A DNA stretch of 64,000 nucleotides from Sepiola atlantica (Eukaryota > Mollusca > Cephalopoda > Sepiida > Sepiolidae): contig OY744519.1 in the NCBI GenBank assembly GCA_963556195.1, positions 103,351,500 to 103,415,499 of the forward strand. Direction: 5' to 3'. The translations under genes and the position numbers were made by a program. How positions within the stretch are numbered: position 1 is the first letter of the stretch; the number at the start of each line of letters is the position of its first letter. The notes under the pieces are model-generated. The model did no database searches and was not told the origin of the DNA. It saw only the letters and a list, made by a program, of their open reading frames with translations. Positions 46,575-57,687 of this stretch are shown piece by piece.

Positions 46575-46779
46575 ATCCTTTTGGCTAGGAGCAAAGTGTA
46601 GTATCTGTTCTGATACTACACTTAATCTTTTCCGTCCTCATTCAGTGAAGGAGAAATTCTTCTAGACTGAGGCAATTTTAATCGTTGACCAAATCTAGAG
46701 TGCCCATTATAGGAGTGCCCCACATTAAAAAATCGACCTTTTCTCTAACTCTGCCCTCGTGAGGAGGCAAGTAAATAGG
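46575..46779 (+). repeat. U2-headed SINE, subfamily 1, best copy
   Basis: Head TATCCTTTTGGCTAGGAGCA then AAGTGTAGTATCTGTTC equals U2 snRNA positions of about 11-45 with few changes. The U2 piece AGTGTAGTAT is followed after 8 bases by its exact complement ATACTACACT (46,613-46,622), forming a hairpin. Body GAAATTCTTCTAGACTGAGG, then GAGTGCCCAT, and tail CTAACTCTGCCCTCGTGAGG, AGGCAAGTAAATAGG. No A box/B box pair of a tRNA is seen. Confidence 0.75.
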
Positions 46780-47034
46780 GACTCCTGTCTCCGACTTTGA
46801 CTTCTCACAGGCTGCAAAAAAATCCGACTTCCGATTTCTGCAAACATTGTTTACGCCTGACCTTGGCTCTATGTGTAACAATAAATTGAATTATTTTAAT
46901 GTTATCAAAAAGTGACGATCTTGAAGTGATTATAATTGGATTTCTCTGCAACGATCAATAGTTAAACAATTCTAGCTTTTCAATTCTTCGTTTTTGTTCG
47001 CAGTATTACATCTGATTGATGTGCAAGAAGATGT
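46780..47034. other. no feature recognised
   Basis: Short GACTCC-like steps at the left edge only. Confidence 0.35.
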
Positions 47035-47504
47035 CATTGGTGATCTGGTAAATTTAAATCCTTAGCCACACCGCTGTTAATAGAAAAATAAAAATGAGAT
47101 TCTATTTGTTTTTCTTGCAATTATACATATTTCTTTTTTTTAAAAAATATTTTAGTCTTTATAGTGTGGGTTAATTGTACTATATAAAGTTAATGTAAAA
47201 TGATCACCCGCTTCCTGACTAGATAGTGTTATTGATCACTCACTTCTTGAAACATAGTATCAGACAGAACAGGTAACTAATTGTTTTGTATTTCCAAAAT
47301 GGCGGCCATTTTTCTTCTTTTAGAACTATTAGTTCATTTTAATTTTTCTTTGTATTTTCACCTGAGGTTTAGTGTTTGGGTTAATGAAGTGCATGTTTTC
47401 ATTTTTCCTGCTGAAAAAAATGCACATTTTTTCAACAGAAAAAAAGCAAGACTTTTTAAAAGAAAAAAAAAACTACATAGGGTTAATGAAGAGTATTTTT
47501 TATT

Positions 47505-47510
<6 letters not shown>

Positions 47511-47547
<37 letters not shown>

Positions 47548-47550
47548 AAT
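47511..47550. repeat. (TA)n microsatellite
   Basis: Two TA runs joined by TTATATA. Confidence 0.9.
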
Positions 47551-47740
47551 AATATTAAATTATTTTTAATATTTTACCTATGTACAACGTAATTTCTGAA
47601 CTTATGGCTCTCATCAGCGCAGGGAAAAATAACAATCTCAGACGGTCATAGAGCGCGAACCCGGTTCACAGATACACCTTGAATCTGTAGGCGTTCACCT
47701 AGTCCCATTAGGCCACGAAAGATTGTCATGTAATAATGGA
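47551..47740 (-). mobile_element. candidate tRNA-headed SINE with a Penelope-like 3' end
   Basis: Minus-strand order: TTTCGTGGCCTAATGGGAC (A-box-like, 47,725), CAGATTCAAGGTGTATCTG as an anticodon-type hairpin, GAACCGGGTTCGCGCTC (B-box-like), then CTGATGAGAGCC and AGAAATTACG (hammerhead-like blocks), ending at the (TA)n. The last part mirrors the layout of the HHR units at 9,130 and 11,472. The pieces may instead be separate insertions. Confidence 0.4.
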
Positions 47741-47806
47741 GAAATTAAGTGATGTTTACACTGAAAGCGGCGAGCATAGACATATAAACATTCGATAGCA
47801 CTCAAC

Positions 47807-47811
<5 letters not shown>

Positions 47812-47844
<33 letters not shown>
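47812..47844. repeat. (TA)n microsatellite
   Basis: Uninterrupted TA run. Confidence 0.95.
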
Positions 47845-47850
<6 letters not shown>

Positions 47851-48003
47851 GGGTTGGTCGTTCAATTTATAAGTATTGCAGGGTTAGTTAATAAAATTGA
47901 AATATAAGCCATTAGCAATACAAAATTAATTTATTATTATTTATTTTTTTTTTTTTTTTCATTAATCCTATTAATTTCGGAATAAAATTCCATCATCAGG
48001 GGT
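47845..48003 (-). mobile_element. Penelope-like 3' region with hammerhead-like motif
   Basis: The minus strand at 48,000-47,960 reads CCTGATGATGGAATTTTATT then CCGAAATTAATAGG: CTGATGA, a GGAAT/ATTCC stem II, GAAA, a minimal UU/AA stem III, then TA and GG. Stem I is weak (CC/GG). As in copies A and B, the 3' side ends at a (TA)n tract. Confidence 0.45.
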
Positions 48004-48729
48004 GACCAGTATTGAGTCATTTTTTTATTTTTATATATATATTATTTTAATAATAATTATTTTTAATTATTATCCACATATTACTAAGTTTGCTACTAAA
48101 AATTATAAACGAAACCCATCAGTAGTTTAATTTTAATTAAAGGGTAGTGGCATCGGAAGTATATAACCGGAAATAATCCTCTAATTTCCTGTTTCAATAT
48201 TACGTTGTTTTTTTGTACTATCACATCACTTAATAATGATTAATGGATAGAAAATCAAATTTATTTCTATAGATTGTATTTTTTTTTTCTGGTACTCAAC
48301 TTATTGTTTTTTTCTTTTAGTTATCGGATGGCTTTCGACGTTAGAGTCTGTTTTAAGAAGTTTTGACCGATGGATTGAGTTGGGATGATCTGGAAGAATA
48401 GAAAAAAAAAAAAAGAAACGATTTTATTTCATTAGTTTTCTTTTTCTTTTTGATTTTCACTTGACTTTTTTTTTTTACGTGTACTTGTGAACTTCCACTG
48501 ATGGGCCCCGGATAACATTTTTTTTATTATGTAATTAACAAAACACTTCTGGTTTTATATGGGCGAAACAGCTGTCTGGAGAAAATTAAAAATTAAAACT
48601 CAGATTTTCTTTTCTTATTTTTTTCCAACGTATTTTCAGGGTGTTAAAATGTAATCCCAATTTTTTTTCCATTGACAGCAGTAGGGCTAAGGATTTAAAT
48701 TTACCAGTGATCATCGGGAGTTTCTGACC

Positions 48730-49060
48730 TTTCAATATCGCATCCCCCTTCTACCAGGTGACTCAATTTGGGTGAATCAAACCCTGATTTACCCCTCCCC
48801 CCCATCTAACGGTTGATATGTTCACTTCCGTTTTGAAATTTAGAAAAAGATATCATTTGGTGGTTCCATATGTTTTGATTCTTGAGCCACATCACCATCA
48901 ACCAATGGAACTTCTGTTAGATCAATTTCTATTTAAGTCTATTCAAATTGGTAGTTTGATTTTTTTTAAAATTTTGATAATACAACATTTCTTAATGATG
49001 AAAATTTAACTTGAAATCTATTTATTCTACTTGGTGATTCTTGTCAGCATCAATACATGT
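48730..49060. other. no feature recognised
   Basis: Only short frames; nothing supported. Confidence 0.35.
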
Positions 49061-49061
49061 T

Positions 49062-49260
49062 CCTATTTACTTGCCTCCCCACGAGGGCAGAGTTAGACAC
49101 AAGGTCGGTTTTTAATGTTGGAAAACTTCAGTGCACCCAAAAGCAGCAGTCTGGATTGGAATTAAAATTGTTTCAGTCCAGAAGGATTTCTTTTTCACGG
49201 ACCGAGGACAGAATAGACTAAATGCAGCATGAGAACAGATACTACTCTTTGTTCCTAGAC
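49062..49260 (-). repeat. U2-headed SINE, subfamily 1
   Basis: Minus strand: GTCTAGGAACAAAGAGTAGT, ATCTGTTCTC (head), GAAATCCTTCTGGACTGAAA (body), ACCTTGTGTCTAACTCTGCC, CTCGTGGGGAGGCAAGTAAA (tail). Confidence 0.7.
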
Positions 49261-49354
49261 CCCCCCCGAAGAATCTTAAAGAAGTATATTTAACTGTCAA
49301 TATTAACTATTGACATATCTTAATCAATATTATGTTATCACTATCGTTAGTATA

Positions 49355-49505
49355 AGGGTTGTGGAGTCGGAAGGTATAAAGTCTGACTAAGACTCTGACA
49401 CCTAGGATTCCAAAAATGTTGACTTCGATTCCTTATTTTAAATCTTCCAATGTTCAGACTGTTAATTCTTCAGAGATTAAAAAATCCGACTCAGACTCCT
49501 TGCAT
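49355..49505 (+). repeat. GGAGTC-rich repeat, copy 3
   Basis: TTGTGGAGTCGGAAGG, TAGGATTCCAAAAATGTTGA, TTATTTTAAATCTTCCAATG, ATCCGACTCAGACTCC; closely like 61,640-61,795. Confidence 0.65.
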
Positions 49506-49806
49506 GTTTTTGCTGGTATATATGACAAACGAATATATACTTCACTGCCTCTCCCCCTCCAAAGAGGAGGTAATGCCTTGAAGGATGGTATCATGACAAC
49601 ATAACGCTTACTATAACCCCCCCCCCCCCAATTGGTCATTGAAAGATAGTACATTAGTTTGAAATAGTATAGTAAACTGAATTGACCATTAATAGAAAAG
49701 ATAGTAATAGTATAGGTTCGGCTTCAGACAGACAGATACCAAATCTCCATTGGTAATAGATTTTACATTTAATTTAAATTTATTTAAAAATGTACAACTT
49801 ATGAAT

Positions 49807-49836
49807 CCCGGGCAACGCCGGGTAGATACAGCTAGT
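49807..49836 (+). mobile_element. Helitron-like 3' terminus
   Basis: Hairpin CCCGG/CCGGG (49,807-49,822) followed after 9 bases by CTAG (49,832-49,835) and T. This is the canonical Helitron end. The 5' TC end was not located. Confidence 0.6.
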
Positions 49837-50099
49837 ACTATATCGATTAATCAACACAACATACATGCGGTTTTGGCATAAAATGACCTCACAAGAGTTA
49901 ACGTGCTAGAAAACCCAACAACAAACGCCAAGCATTAGGAAAGGTGTGAATCCATACTATCCACTCAGCTATGGCATGCTAATGTTTCGGCTTTAGGTTC
50001 GATTATTTTGACTCTGAATTTATCATCATCAATTAAAAGACTACCATATTTTGATTCTACCTTCTTCTCCCTTTTTTCATTATGCAACTTAATCATCTT

Positions 50100-50190
50100 T
50101 TGCTCATTTTAGCCAGCTCCTTACACCAAGTGGCTTCGTGTCTTGTCTGGAGCGACTTCCATAAAAAATAAATAAATAAAAATAACAATT
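50100..50190 (+). repeat. jockey-like LINE, 3' end only
   Basis: CCAAGTGGCTTCGTGTCTTG, TCTGGAGCGACTTCC and an (AAAT)n tail match 29,130-29,175, the 3' end of the LINE at 28,768. A severely 5'-truncated insertion. Confidence 0.7.
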
Positions 50191-50232
50191 TATGTTCATT
50201 GAATTATATACAATAGATATTCTGTTTTGCCA

Positions 50233-50280
50233 TTGAACAATACAGAAATGGTTGATAAATGGCTATAAAACAAACAAAGT
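50233..50280 (+). repeat. dispersed 3'-tail motif, copy 2
   Basis: Weak match to the TTCGGCATTAA, GGTTGATATGCCGTAAAAC consensus. Confidence 0.45.
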
Positions 50281-50459
50281 AACTTTTATTTAATCACAAA
50301 TAAAAAATAAGAAACAAATATATTACACTTATCCATTCGGTGAAAAAGTAAACTCTAAAATTAATAATTCAATAAATAATTAATAAATCCCTTATTTGTC
50401 ACTTGGACATTGTTTAGTTGAATATCGAGACAAAGTAATAGGTTCTTTTTTTTTCTTCT

Positions 50460-51300
50460 TAACATGTCTTTTTCACATCAGATGTGGATTGCACATTGGC
50501 CACAGTGGTACAAAGTGACTTTCTCCATGAAACTTTATCATTTATGTTAGCTTCGATGTGCCATTGCTTGAGGTCATCTTCGACTGAGTCACTCCAAGTC
50601 TTCTTTGGCCTGCCTTTTATTTAATTTCCCTCAACTAAGATGTGTGAACATCTATTTATCCATCCAGAGCTTCATTCAACATGTCCATACTACCACAAGC
50701 GGTTGCAATGCAGAGTTTGGACACCTCAATAGCAGGAAGTTAGACCTAACTTTGTCATAAAGATGTACACCACAAATCCGCCGAATTATAGCTCTCTAAT
50801 TCCTCTGCATCCGCAGAAAAACAGTATCAGTGAGAGCCCAGCATTTGCTCACATGTAACATTGCACTACAGACATTTACGCTGTTGTACACTGGACCTCG
50901 AGTAATAAGTGAAAGTGAAGGACAGGTTAAAATAAGAAGCAGCTCACAGATCTTCTCTCATGCACTCTGTACACGTGAGATCAAATTTAATTTGCACCCT
51001 TTATCAACACAGCTCACATCATCCAGATAGCAAAATGAGTTCACATCTAACTTTTGCAGACCGTCCACAGTGGACTCAGTACAAGGTATGTCTTCAATTG
51101 CACGAACAGTACCAACGCATCTTCTACAGAGATAATCTTCAATAGTGATCGATCTGCCTCACAGCACACTGTTAACCCAATGATGACAATCTGCACCAAC
51201 TACAGAGTTGCTGCCAATACCAGATGTGCAAGCACCACAAGGAAACTTGCCAGAATCTTTCAGAGTGAGCAGGTTATCATGACTGATCATGACTTGTGGA
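50460..51300 (-). pseudogene. non-LTR retrotransposon, C-terminal part (family N), copy 1
   Basis: Minus-strand frames: MLHVSKCWALTDTVFLRMQR, RAIIRRICGVHLYDKVRSN, then RQAKEDLE and EANINDKVSWRKSLCTTVAN. These are the S.M..ASECWALT, RND.AMIRWICGV and GRPKKTW..SV..DL..W motifs of a non-LTR C-terminal region. 59,420-60,130 is a second copy of the family. Several stops; dead. Confidence 0.65.
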
Positions 51301-51639
51301 ATTAATGGATTTATATCTATTCAATAAATAACAACAAATAATAGTTAATTAATAAAATGTTCTTTTTCAAAACCAATATGCAAATATCAGGAATTTTTAT
51401 CAGATGTTCTGCTAGCTTGGAAAGCCGAGAGCAAGCTCAAGGCGTTTTCAAGAATAGTGGCCATATAGAGGTGCTTGTAAGTCAAGCCAAGTCATCTTAC
51501 AATTTTTGATTCCGGACAACGCCGAGTATAACAAAATGTCCCGCAAAATTCCTAATTTCTTTCGTCCCCCCCATCCATTTCAACACATTAAGAATATATG
51601 TAATGTTGATAAAGACAATAGTCTGAAGAAAGTTAATAT

Positions 51640-52200
51640 ATATCAGTTAAAAAAAGTAATACTGTCATAATGCTCTCTGATGTGGCGCGTCATTAATAGA
51701 CCCAAACTGTTGAAGTTCTGCATGGGGTTTATCACTCCGCTCGTCTCCACAGTGATCGGTTTGAATACAAATCTGTCGAGAAGACTGGCATATTTTGATT
51801 GTTTGCAGTGTTTATCGCAAAATCTGTTACTACGGAGGGCGCAAAAGTGTTGATACAAGTTGCATCCCACATTAACGAAACGCCATCAGTGAATTAATAT
51901 TTTAAATATTTATGAGTTCAAAGCGACTGTGATGTTTGGCTTGTCAGACAACCATTTACAATAGGGAAAAAGTTTGTGCTCAGAGTTGTGGATTTTACTA
52001 AGTGTTGGTGATTTGCATGTGTGGACACCAACCCATTTTAAAAGGCGAGATGCAGCAACAGTTAGGCCGATAAGAAGCTATATGTTGGTACAACATCACC
52101 CCAAGTAATGATGTGTCTGCTTCGTCCAGTCTTGCCGATTTGCTGCATTTATACCAGATTTGAGTGAAAAGAATTATCACTGTGCTCCTGCTGGATCACC
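51640..52200 (-). pseudogene. probable retroelement C-terminal remnant
   Basis: Two minus-strand frames: one with SARLDEADTSLLG and one ending SLLDRFVFKPITVETSGVIN. The block F.F.PI.VET.GV recurs in C-terminal ends of retroelement polyproteins. The DNA between the frames is repeated at about 468-560. The assignment to a retroelement is moderate and the family is unknown. Confidence 0.4.
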
Positions 52201-52204
52201 AAGG

Positions 52205-54560
52205 TATCTTGGCATGTTACAAAGAAAGGGATGCTCACTATAATAAAATTAAAATACTAATTATGATAAAACCCCAACAGCCCTCCATAAGAGCTAAACT
52301 AAAAGTTGCACTTCGAGTGCCTTTTTAGTTACTCGTAAAACATTAAATAATTTGAAAAAAACATATATGTCTTCCTCAGGAACTATGTATTCTCCTGTCA
52401 GTGAAGGCATATATTTGCGAGTATATGATATTAGACTTGTGGTCAATAGATAAATAAGGCATTGTATGTATGTATGTAAATCTCTCTCTTTCTTTCTCTC
52501 CCTCTGCCCGTCTTTCCCTCTGCCCATCCCCTACCTCTTTCTATCTCTCTAAATCTGACATTCAAAGCTCTTAATATACTGGTGTATTAAAAAAAATATA
52601 TATGTAATTTGTCATTTCCTATGACTTTATGAGAAACGACCTGAATGCTTTTTAACTTTTTTTTAGTCTACACACTATGATTGAAAGTTCCTCTCTGAAT
52701 AGAAATGTTAGCATTTAATTAAAATAGAGATTTCTTAAGTTGTGTCTAAAAGCTACAGTTCAATTTATTTTAAGTTAAGCTCCCATTTTGGAATCTTAAA
52801 AATGACGAAAATTTCATAAAATCATGAACTCGGCATCATAATGTGTCTTAACAATTATTTAAATCCATGGCCATCCCTATAACAGGCCGAGAGATCTAAC
52901 ATTTGAAGTCTCTGATTGGAGGCAAGTTTTACAATCAGTCACTGTCATTGCTCCTTGAAAATTTAATTCTGAAAGGATTCTAACCATGGCCATAATTAAG
53001 TACAAATTCTCTAAAAGAAATCACTCATTGAAATATGCATTTGCCTTTGTTTATTCAAAGTTACCTATCTCTTCATTTATAGGAATTTGTCAATAATTGT
53101 CAAATTTATCAATTAGTTCATTGTGGTTATTATTATTTGGTATGTAAAACACATAAAACCATCGAACTAATATCTCAGGAGAATTTCCCCTTCGTTTTTA
53201 ACTGCTATATCAATTATCTTAGAAAATTCACATTGCCTCCAGCAAAAGACCCCAGTTGCATGATCACCTGGTCTGTTATAGGGATAGCCATGTCTAAATC
53301 TCATTAAGATCAAAGGTTAAGAATTTTCAGTTGGATGCTTCTTGCCCCCTCCTTCAGGGACCCCTTAAAAATTTTCAAGAAACTGCTCCTCCCCCTATGA
53401 ATACTAAAAATCAAAGATATACTGATATTGTGAATACTGTGTGAAAATACAGCTTACATAATGGAAGTTATGGGCTTAGTGTAACATTACCATTCTAATC
53501 GATGACAGAAAATGGCGAGTCTCTCTCTTTGACATGTAAATAGTTGGCTCCTTGGATTGTGACATCTCCCACCAGTCGTGACAGTAGCTGTCATCACAGA
53601 AACAGGATTGTTCGCTTCCTTCTTCTCAGGTTGTGATTATAGCAGCCATCTTCCTCTCTTCCCTCATAGCTATAATAATGGATAACAATTATAAAAACAA
53701 ATTCCAACAATATTCTTGCTTAATGACTACATGCTCTTTGATGTTGTGTACTTTTACAGCACTGTAAAATTACATATTTTCATCATCTGGCCAAAGAGAA
53801 AGCTTCTTTTTGTGCACATCTTACTTCAGACTTCCTGTCCATGACATCATATCTTGACACGTCGCCCTAATACTAATCTTTCAACTTCTAATGGAATTTT
53901 CCACTCTATGCTTACTCGAACCTTATGTGGAAAATACCGTTTTTAACACTATTTTCATGCACTAACATAGACTCTTACTACATTAGAAAAGTGTTCATTT
54001 TGTGGAGTTATGGTCTGATCTTTAAGTTAACAATTGAGTGTATTTATATCAACAAACAGAAGAGCTAATGATAAACTAGATTTGATTGGTTTCTCACCTC
54101 AAACGCATGTGCCATAGTTCTTCTTCCTCTTCTTTTTCATCCTTTTATGAGCTGTGTTTGGATTTCTAGTGTTATCGATCACCAGGCGTGAATCCACTGT
54201 TCAAAATTTACATGCATAATAAAACAATACACAAATACAAACATTGTCGGACATGGGTGTGTCGTTAGGGTTCCGTCGTTAGTGTCTACACCTGAGTTAA
54301 ATTCCAATCTTTCAACCTCTGAAAGTTAAGACATCTGGTGCAACCAGATCAGGTTGTCTGAAGATACCAGCTTCCTGACCAAAAATGCACCAAACATTAA
54401 TGTTATTGTTTTTATTCCTTCCCCTTGGCAAAATTCAATCATGTTCTGCAAAGCCAAAACAGAAACAAAATTTTTCCTCTACAAAACAACCAAACCAAAC
54501 CAAACACCATGAATAAATACTTGAACATATAAAGAACTTGAAGCATAAAAACTTTTACGA
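52205..54560. other. no feature recognised
   Basis: Over 2 kb of AT-rich sequence with a CT-rich patch at 52,480-52,550. I find no long frame, RNA gene or repeat that I can name. Confidence 0.4.
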
Positions 54561-54567
54561 AAATGAC

Positions 54568-54612
54568 CGGATTCGGCATTAAATAACCCGAAAAGGGTTG
54601 ATATGCCGTAAA
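54568..54612 (+). repeat. dispersed 3'-tail motif, copy 3
   Basis: ATTCGGCATTAAATAACC, AAAGGGTTGATATGCCGTAA; the best copy of the motif. Confidence 0.6.
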
Positions 54613-54934
54613 ACAAAACAACCAAATCAGTTAAGACAGACTCTATTGTCTCTCGCCGCGATCTTTCTCAGTCGAGCATTGTCGCCGTTCTCAACAGACA
54701 GTGTATCCTGAATATATCTACTTTCCATTGGAAACCAGATATGTCCGGTTTTCCCTTAGTTTACACTGGAAACTTTTTCTTCAGTTTAATTTTGCCATCA
54801 TTATCTGGCCACCCAAAAAGTCAACAAATAATTGTCATGGCAATGCTGGTTTGTGGAGTTTAATAGATCAGTCGGTTTTTATGGTCATTCATTTCCTAGC
54901 TAATCTTTCCGGCTGGTCCTAGCTGTGAGGAGCC

Positions 54935-55600
54935 ATTTCATAGTATCACAAACAGCCAATTTAGTGTGTGAAAATAGGTAAATATAGTGAAATTCTCTTC
55001 AATTCCAACTTATGATAACTCACCTAATTTGGACGTTATTTTGATAAAATTTGGGTGTCAACAAAATTTAATCTTTTCTCTTTTTAAATGGAAAATTCTT
55101 TCTCTTATGCCATTACTAGTTTTTCTTTTTTCAGGTTACTCCAGGTTAGTTTACTATTTTCAGTGACGGGTGATTTATTTTTTAATGTCAATGTTTTTAA
55201 AATTATGTGCACAATATTCTCTGTATCTATGCATATAAAAAACAGTCCCATCTTCACTCATCAATATCAATATTGTGGGCTTAATATAGAGTTTTAAGTT
55301 GTTGTTAACAAAAAATCTAAATTGAAGACTTTAGTGAATAAAATGTTTGCCCTATTATCAAATTGTTTCCATCTGTTTTTACATGGTCAAATCTGATTTT
55401 TTTTATTGATTTACTATTAAAAAACATTTAGTTTGAGCTCTACTCCGTTGTGAATCATATTAAGAAGATTTGATGTGTTAGCTGTTGAAATGAATCTTTT
55501 ATGAACAATCAAATTTGTGCTTCTGTGTCAGTTTGGTACGTTGTTTTTTTCTTCAAAAGGTAATGAGATTTTGCCAAATGTTTAAGCTAGCTTGATTTAA
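54935..55600 (-). repeat. dispersed repeat of about 650 bases, copy 2
   Basis: Minus-strand partner of 44,985-45,640. GTTAGCTGTTGAAATGAATC at 55,479 and TTTGCCCTATTATCAAATTG at 55,348 are the clearest matches. Confidence 0.7.
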
Positions 55601-55619
55601 TAATTGTTTCCATTCTGAT

Positions 55620-56660
55620 TAATTTTTATTTACCACAAGATGGCACTACATTTGTAAGGATTTTTCACTTGTTCAAAGCCTACATTTTTAGTTCTACACT
55701 GAAGATTTGTTTCTGAACCAATAGCACAGAAAACGACAAATTTTGTAATTTCCAACAAATTTTGAACAGTTATAATTTGGTGGTTAATTGTGCTACCAAA
55801 ATAATTTAGTATCATTGTTTATGTTTTGCAAAGATTTATGTGCCCACATTAGAAATTTTTAGATAAAATGAAAATATAATTTTGGTTTGGGACACCTACT
55901 TAAAATAATAAAGGTAGTTAATCGGTAAACTTTTTTGCTTTGTTTTTGTAAGATCCTTGTGAGAATGAAACGGCAACGATAGAACATCTTTGGTGTATTC
56001 AGAAAGCGAGTATCATATTTAGTGTGAGGATTTTTCTTTGATTATTAATACTTTATTCCTTCCTTGGGTTCTTTTGATTCTACTTCAAATGCTTCCACTT
56101 TACTAGATTTTCTACATATTGAGAACCATTTCTTACTTTGAGTCGAACAAAACCCAGGCATTGTACCAAAATGGCTATTATTATGAGAAATGAAATTTTT
56201 GCCAGAAAAAGACTTGCTACTTAACCAAACAGAGCTTTGCCTTAGATATATCTATGTGTTGGCTTCTAGGCGACAAGCCAAATCGATCATTTATATTTTA
56301 TGGGTAGGGTGGGAATTTTAAGATAAGATGTGCCACACACTCAGACCAGATAAATGGAGACTTGATTTGGGGTTTCAATCAAGAAAGAAACGATATAATA
56401 GAAATCATTTGGTTAACAATTCAATTGATTAAGGTCACCTTGAGAATCATCCAGAACGCCCCTTTCCCCATACCCCCACCCAAAACAAGAAATATAATTT
56501 TTTGTTCAATTTTTTGGGGTGAATAGTTCTTATTACTTATATTTTTCTTTGGACTATTGTCCCCATCAATGTAAATATTTATGTTTTTTTAGTTTTGCTT
56601 AAACTTATTATTTATTTAGCTTTTTAATAATTTATTAAAAAAAAAAAATTTTTTTTTAAT
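55620..56660. other. no feature recognised
   Basis: AT-rich; nothing supported. Confidence 0.4.
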
Positions 56661-56670
56661 AACTCTTACT

Positions 56671-56785
56671 TGCCTTCAGCATCACTTCGCTCACTGTAGA
56701 TGTGATGGAAAACATGTCTGTGTGCATCCTCTGCACAGACCATGATCGTCCCGCTCTAGTGAGCGAAGTGACACTGAAAGTATTT
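56671..56785. repeat. long imperfect hairpin of about 110 bases
   Basis: TTCAGCATCACTTCGCTCAC at 56,675 pairs with GTGAGCGAAGTGACACTGAA near 56,759-56,778. An inner GTCTGTG/CACAGAC pair closes a short loop. Size and pairing resemble either a tiny palindromic element or a microRNA-type precursor. Confidence 0.55.
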
Positions 56786-57029
56786 GCTATACATTATTCT
56801 GTACTTTACTCCGAGAATTTAATGTTTAATCGATAGTAATTTAAGGAAAAAGAAATTTAAAAACTTCACCATTAAACATTTTAAAGATGGGGGAAGTTAT
56901 TATCCAAAATTGCACCCTTTTATCTTTTATTATTACTATTATTTGTTTATACCTCTTTCAGCATCTTGTTTTTTTAAAAAACTATCTTCTCAATTCAACC
57001 ATTAAAATAAAATAAAAAATAAACTAACA

Positions 57030-57645
57030 CTAGATGTACCTGTGATCCGTTGGGTACAACCACTATCACCATTTGATTTGAAAATTTAATTCGAAAAAAA
57101 TCATAAACTGTGACATATCTGTTGAAATTCCATGCAGCAATCTACATCAATCTGTATAATTTACTGTTAATAATAATATTCCTTTTGAAATAATAAATGT
57201 CTGTCAGGGTCAATACTATTAAAACAAAAATGACTCTTCTTCCGTAAAAATAATTGTCATTTCCAGCTAAATATTTTTTAAATAAATAAAACGAATATGT
57301 CTCTTCTTTATTTATATAAAATTGTAGCAATTTAATTCTTTTTAAAACAGTAAATATTTTTGGCTGACTACTGTAATAATAATTGTCAGCTAAATTTTCT
57401 TCAAATCAATAAAACTAATGTCACTTTTTGAGATGTATTTATTTGTTTTAGTCGACAGAGCGACATAATTTGATTTTGGAACAATTAATTTTAAAATGGT
57501 TAAAGTTGTAATTGTTTATCTTAGCGACATCAGATTACTCACTGATCATCATGTTTGCTGATCGGACGATCTCATTTTTTTTAAATGTGTGAAAGGTGAT
57601 AACGTACATACGAACATGAAATACCTTAGCATATTATTATACAGA
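57030..57645 (-). mobile_element. non-autonomous Helitron, tentative
   Basis: Minus strand starts A|TCTGTATAATAATATGC at 57,645 and ends GATCACAGGTACATCTAG|T at 57,030. The TC start and CTAG-T end fit a Helitron; the 3' hairpin is degraded. Length 616, close to the 611 of the copy at 61,927. Confidence 0.45.
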
Positions 57646-57687
57646 TAAAAGTATGCATCATGAGAGTTATGATACAAATCAGTCCGA

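Larger units (their letters stand above)
47035..48725. mobile_element. foldback element, family F-related, opened by nested insertions
   Basis: Outer ends are inverted: TGATCTGGTAAATTTAAATC with CTTAGCCACACCGCTGTTA at 47,038 mirrors GGGCTAAGGATTTAAATTTA near 48,690. Inside these are family F motifs (AATGAGATTCTAT at 47,092; CAGGGTGTTAAAATGTAATC at 48,640). The central 1.3 kb holds two TA tracts, a tRNA-like piece and two ribozyme-like motifs, so other elements jumped into it. Confidence 0.5.

Noticed and set aside
49960..50010. Possible tRNA-like B box (AGGTTCGATT)
   Set aside because: No T-arm pairing and no acceptor strand; chance match likely.
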